From NCBI RefSeq assembly GCF_013394655.1, contig NZ_CP053351.1:2758501-2822500 (forward strand): DNA of 64,000 nt. Direction: 5' to 3'. Within the stretch, counting starts at the first letter, position 1. Each line of letters starts with the position of its first letter. This document shows positions 63,958 through 64,000 of this stretch, piece after piece. The notes below the pieces were generated by a model. That model was given only the letters and a program-made list of their open reading frames with translations, was not told the DNA's origin and searched no databases. The translations under genes were made by a program, and so were the position numbers. The stretch is from Winogradskyella schleiferi (GTDB lineage: Bacteria > Bacteroidota > Bacteroidia > Flavobacteriales > Flavobacteriaceae).

Positions 63958-64000
63958 ATGACTTATTTCAACCGCTCCCTCTGCTTATTTATAGGCTTAA
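63958..64000 (+). CDS. Start of a gene cut by the right window edge, probable exported protein
   Basis: An ATG at 63958 opens MTYFNRSLCLFIGL, 14 residues that look like the beginning of a signal peptide. The gene continues beyond the window. In many flavobacteria a PorP/SprF-type outer-membrane gene follows type B cargo genes; I can only guess that this is the case here. Confidence 0.4.
   Translation, partial: MTYFNRSLCLFIGL

Overview
The window looks like a chromosomal segment of a marine-type member of the Flavobacteriaceae (Bacteroidota). The evidence is the AT-rich sequence, the rarity of Shine-Dalgarno sites, several matches to the flavobacterial -7 promoter element TAnnTTTG, five secreted proteins with type IX secretion (T9SS) sorting domains of type A or B, and markers such as DUF5606, DUF349 arrays, an OstA-like protein and a Fur protein of the flavobacterial type. 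I cannot name the genus. I saw no rRNA or tRNA gene, CRISPR array, phage or intact IS transposase.

Layout. 1-6560: three leftward genes, a lipoprotein cut by the left edge and two large T9SS type A proteins built from cysteine-bearing repeat modules. 6693-14857: RNA methyltransferase, M48 protease, two tiny overlapping membrane-protein genes in an otherwise empty 1.2 kb stretch, a VOC protein, a RelA/SpoT enzyme, a Fur-type regulator and purA. 15039-22324: an OstA/LptA-like protein, a class III aminotransferase, a TPR protein, two head-to-tail DUF368 (PopT-type undecaprenyl-phosphate transporter) genes and aroE. 22650-29164: DUF349 protein, YcxB-like protein, CDF cation transporter, then leftward mazG, DUF5606, def and ruvX. 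29799-30614: dapD.

30679-45141 is a cell-surface glycan region of about 14.5 kb: a Kdo/WaaP-type kinase, a GT9 heptosyltransferase-like enzyme, two methyltransferases, at least seven glycosyltransferase-type proteins (one apparently catalytically dead), a polysaccharide deacetylase, a glutamine-dependent asparagine synthase homologue, a nucleotide-sugar 4,6-dehydratase and a sugar-phosphate nucleotidyltransferase. Strand alternates, so it is several transcription units. It plausibly builds LPS core, O-antigen or capsule, using the undecaprenyl carrier that the DUF368 proteins recycle and LPS export that the OstA-like protein serves.

45142-48789 holds three related inverted-repeat elements. 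One encloses a GxxExxY-family PD-(D/E)xK nuclease-like gene and two have no gene. Between them lie cca and ctaA. 48789-55646: a pRiA4b ORF-3-like protein, a T9SS beta-propeller/lipase fusion, an unannotated protein with kinase-like motifs, and an ABC exporter pair. 55752-63498: three successive T9SS type B (gliding-motility C-terminal domain) proteins. Two of them share a nearly identical block of about 660 bp. The right edge cuts a new gene.

No single locus is an obvious new defence or secretion system. The strongest leads are the GxxExxY inverted-repeat element with its gene-less relatives, the cryptic kinase-like protein at 52547-53608, the dead glycosyltransferase between two intact paralogues, and the repeat module shared by five T9SS cargo proteins.
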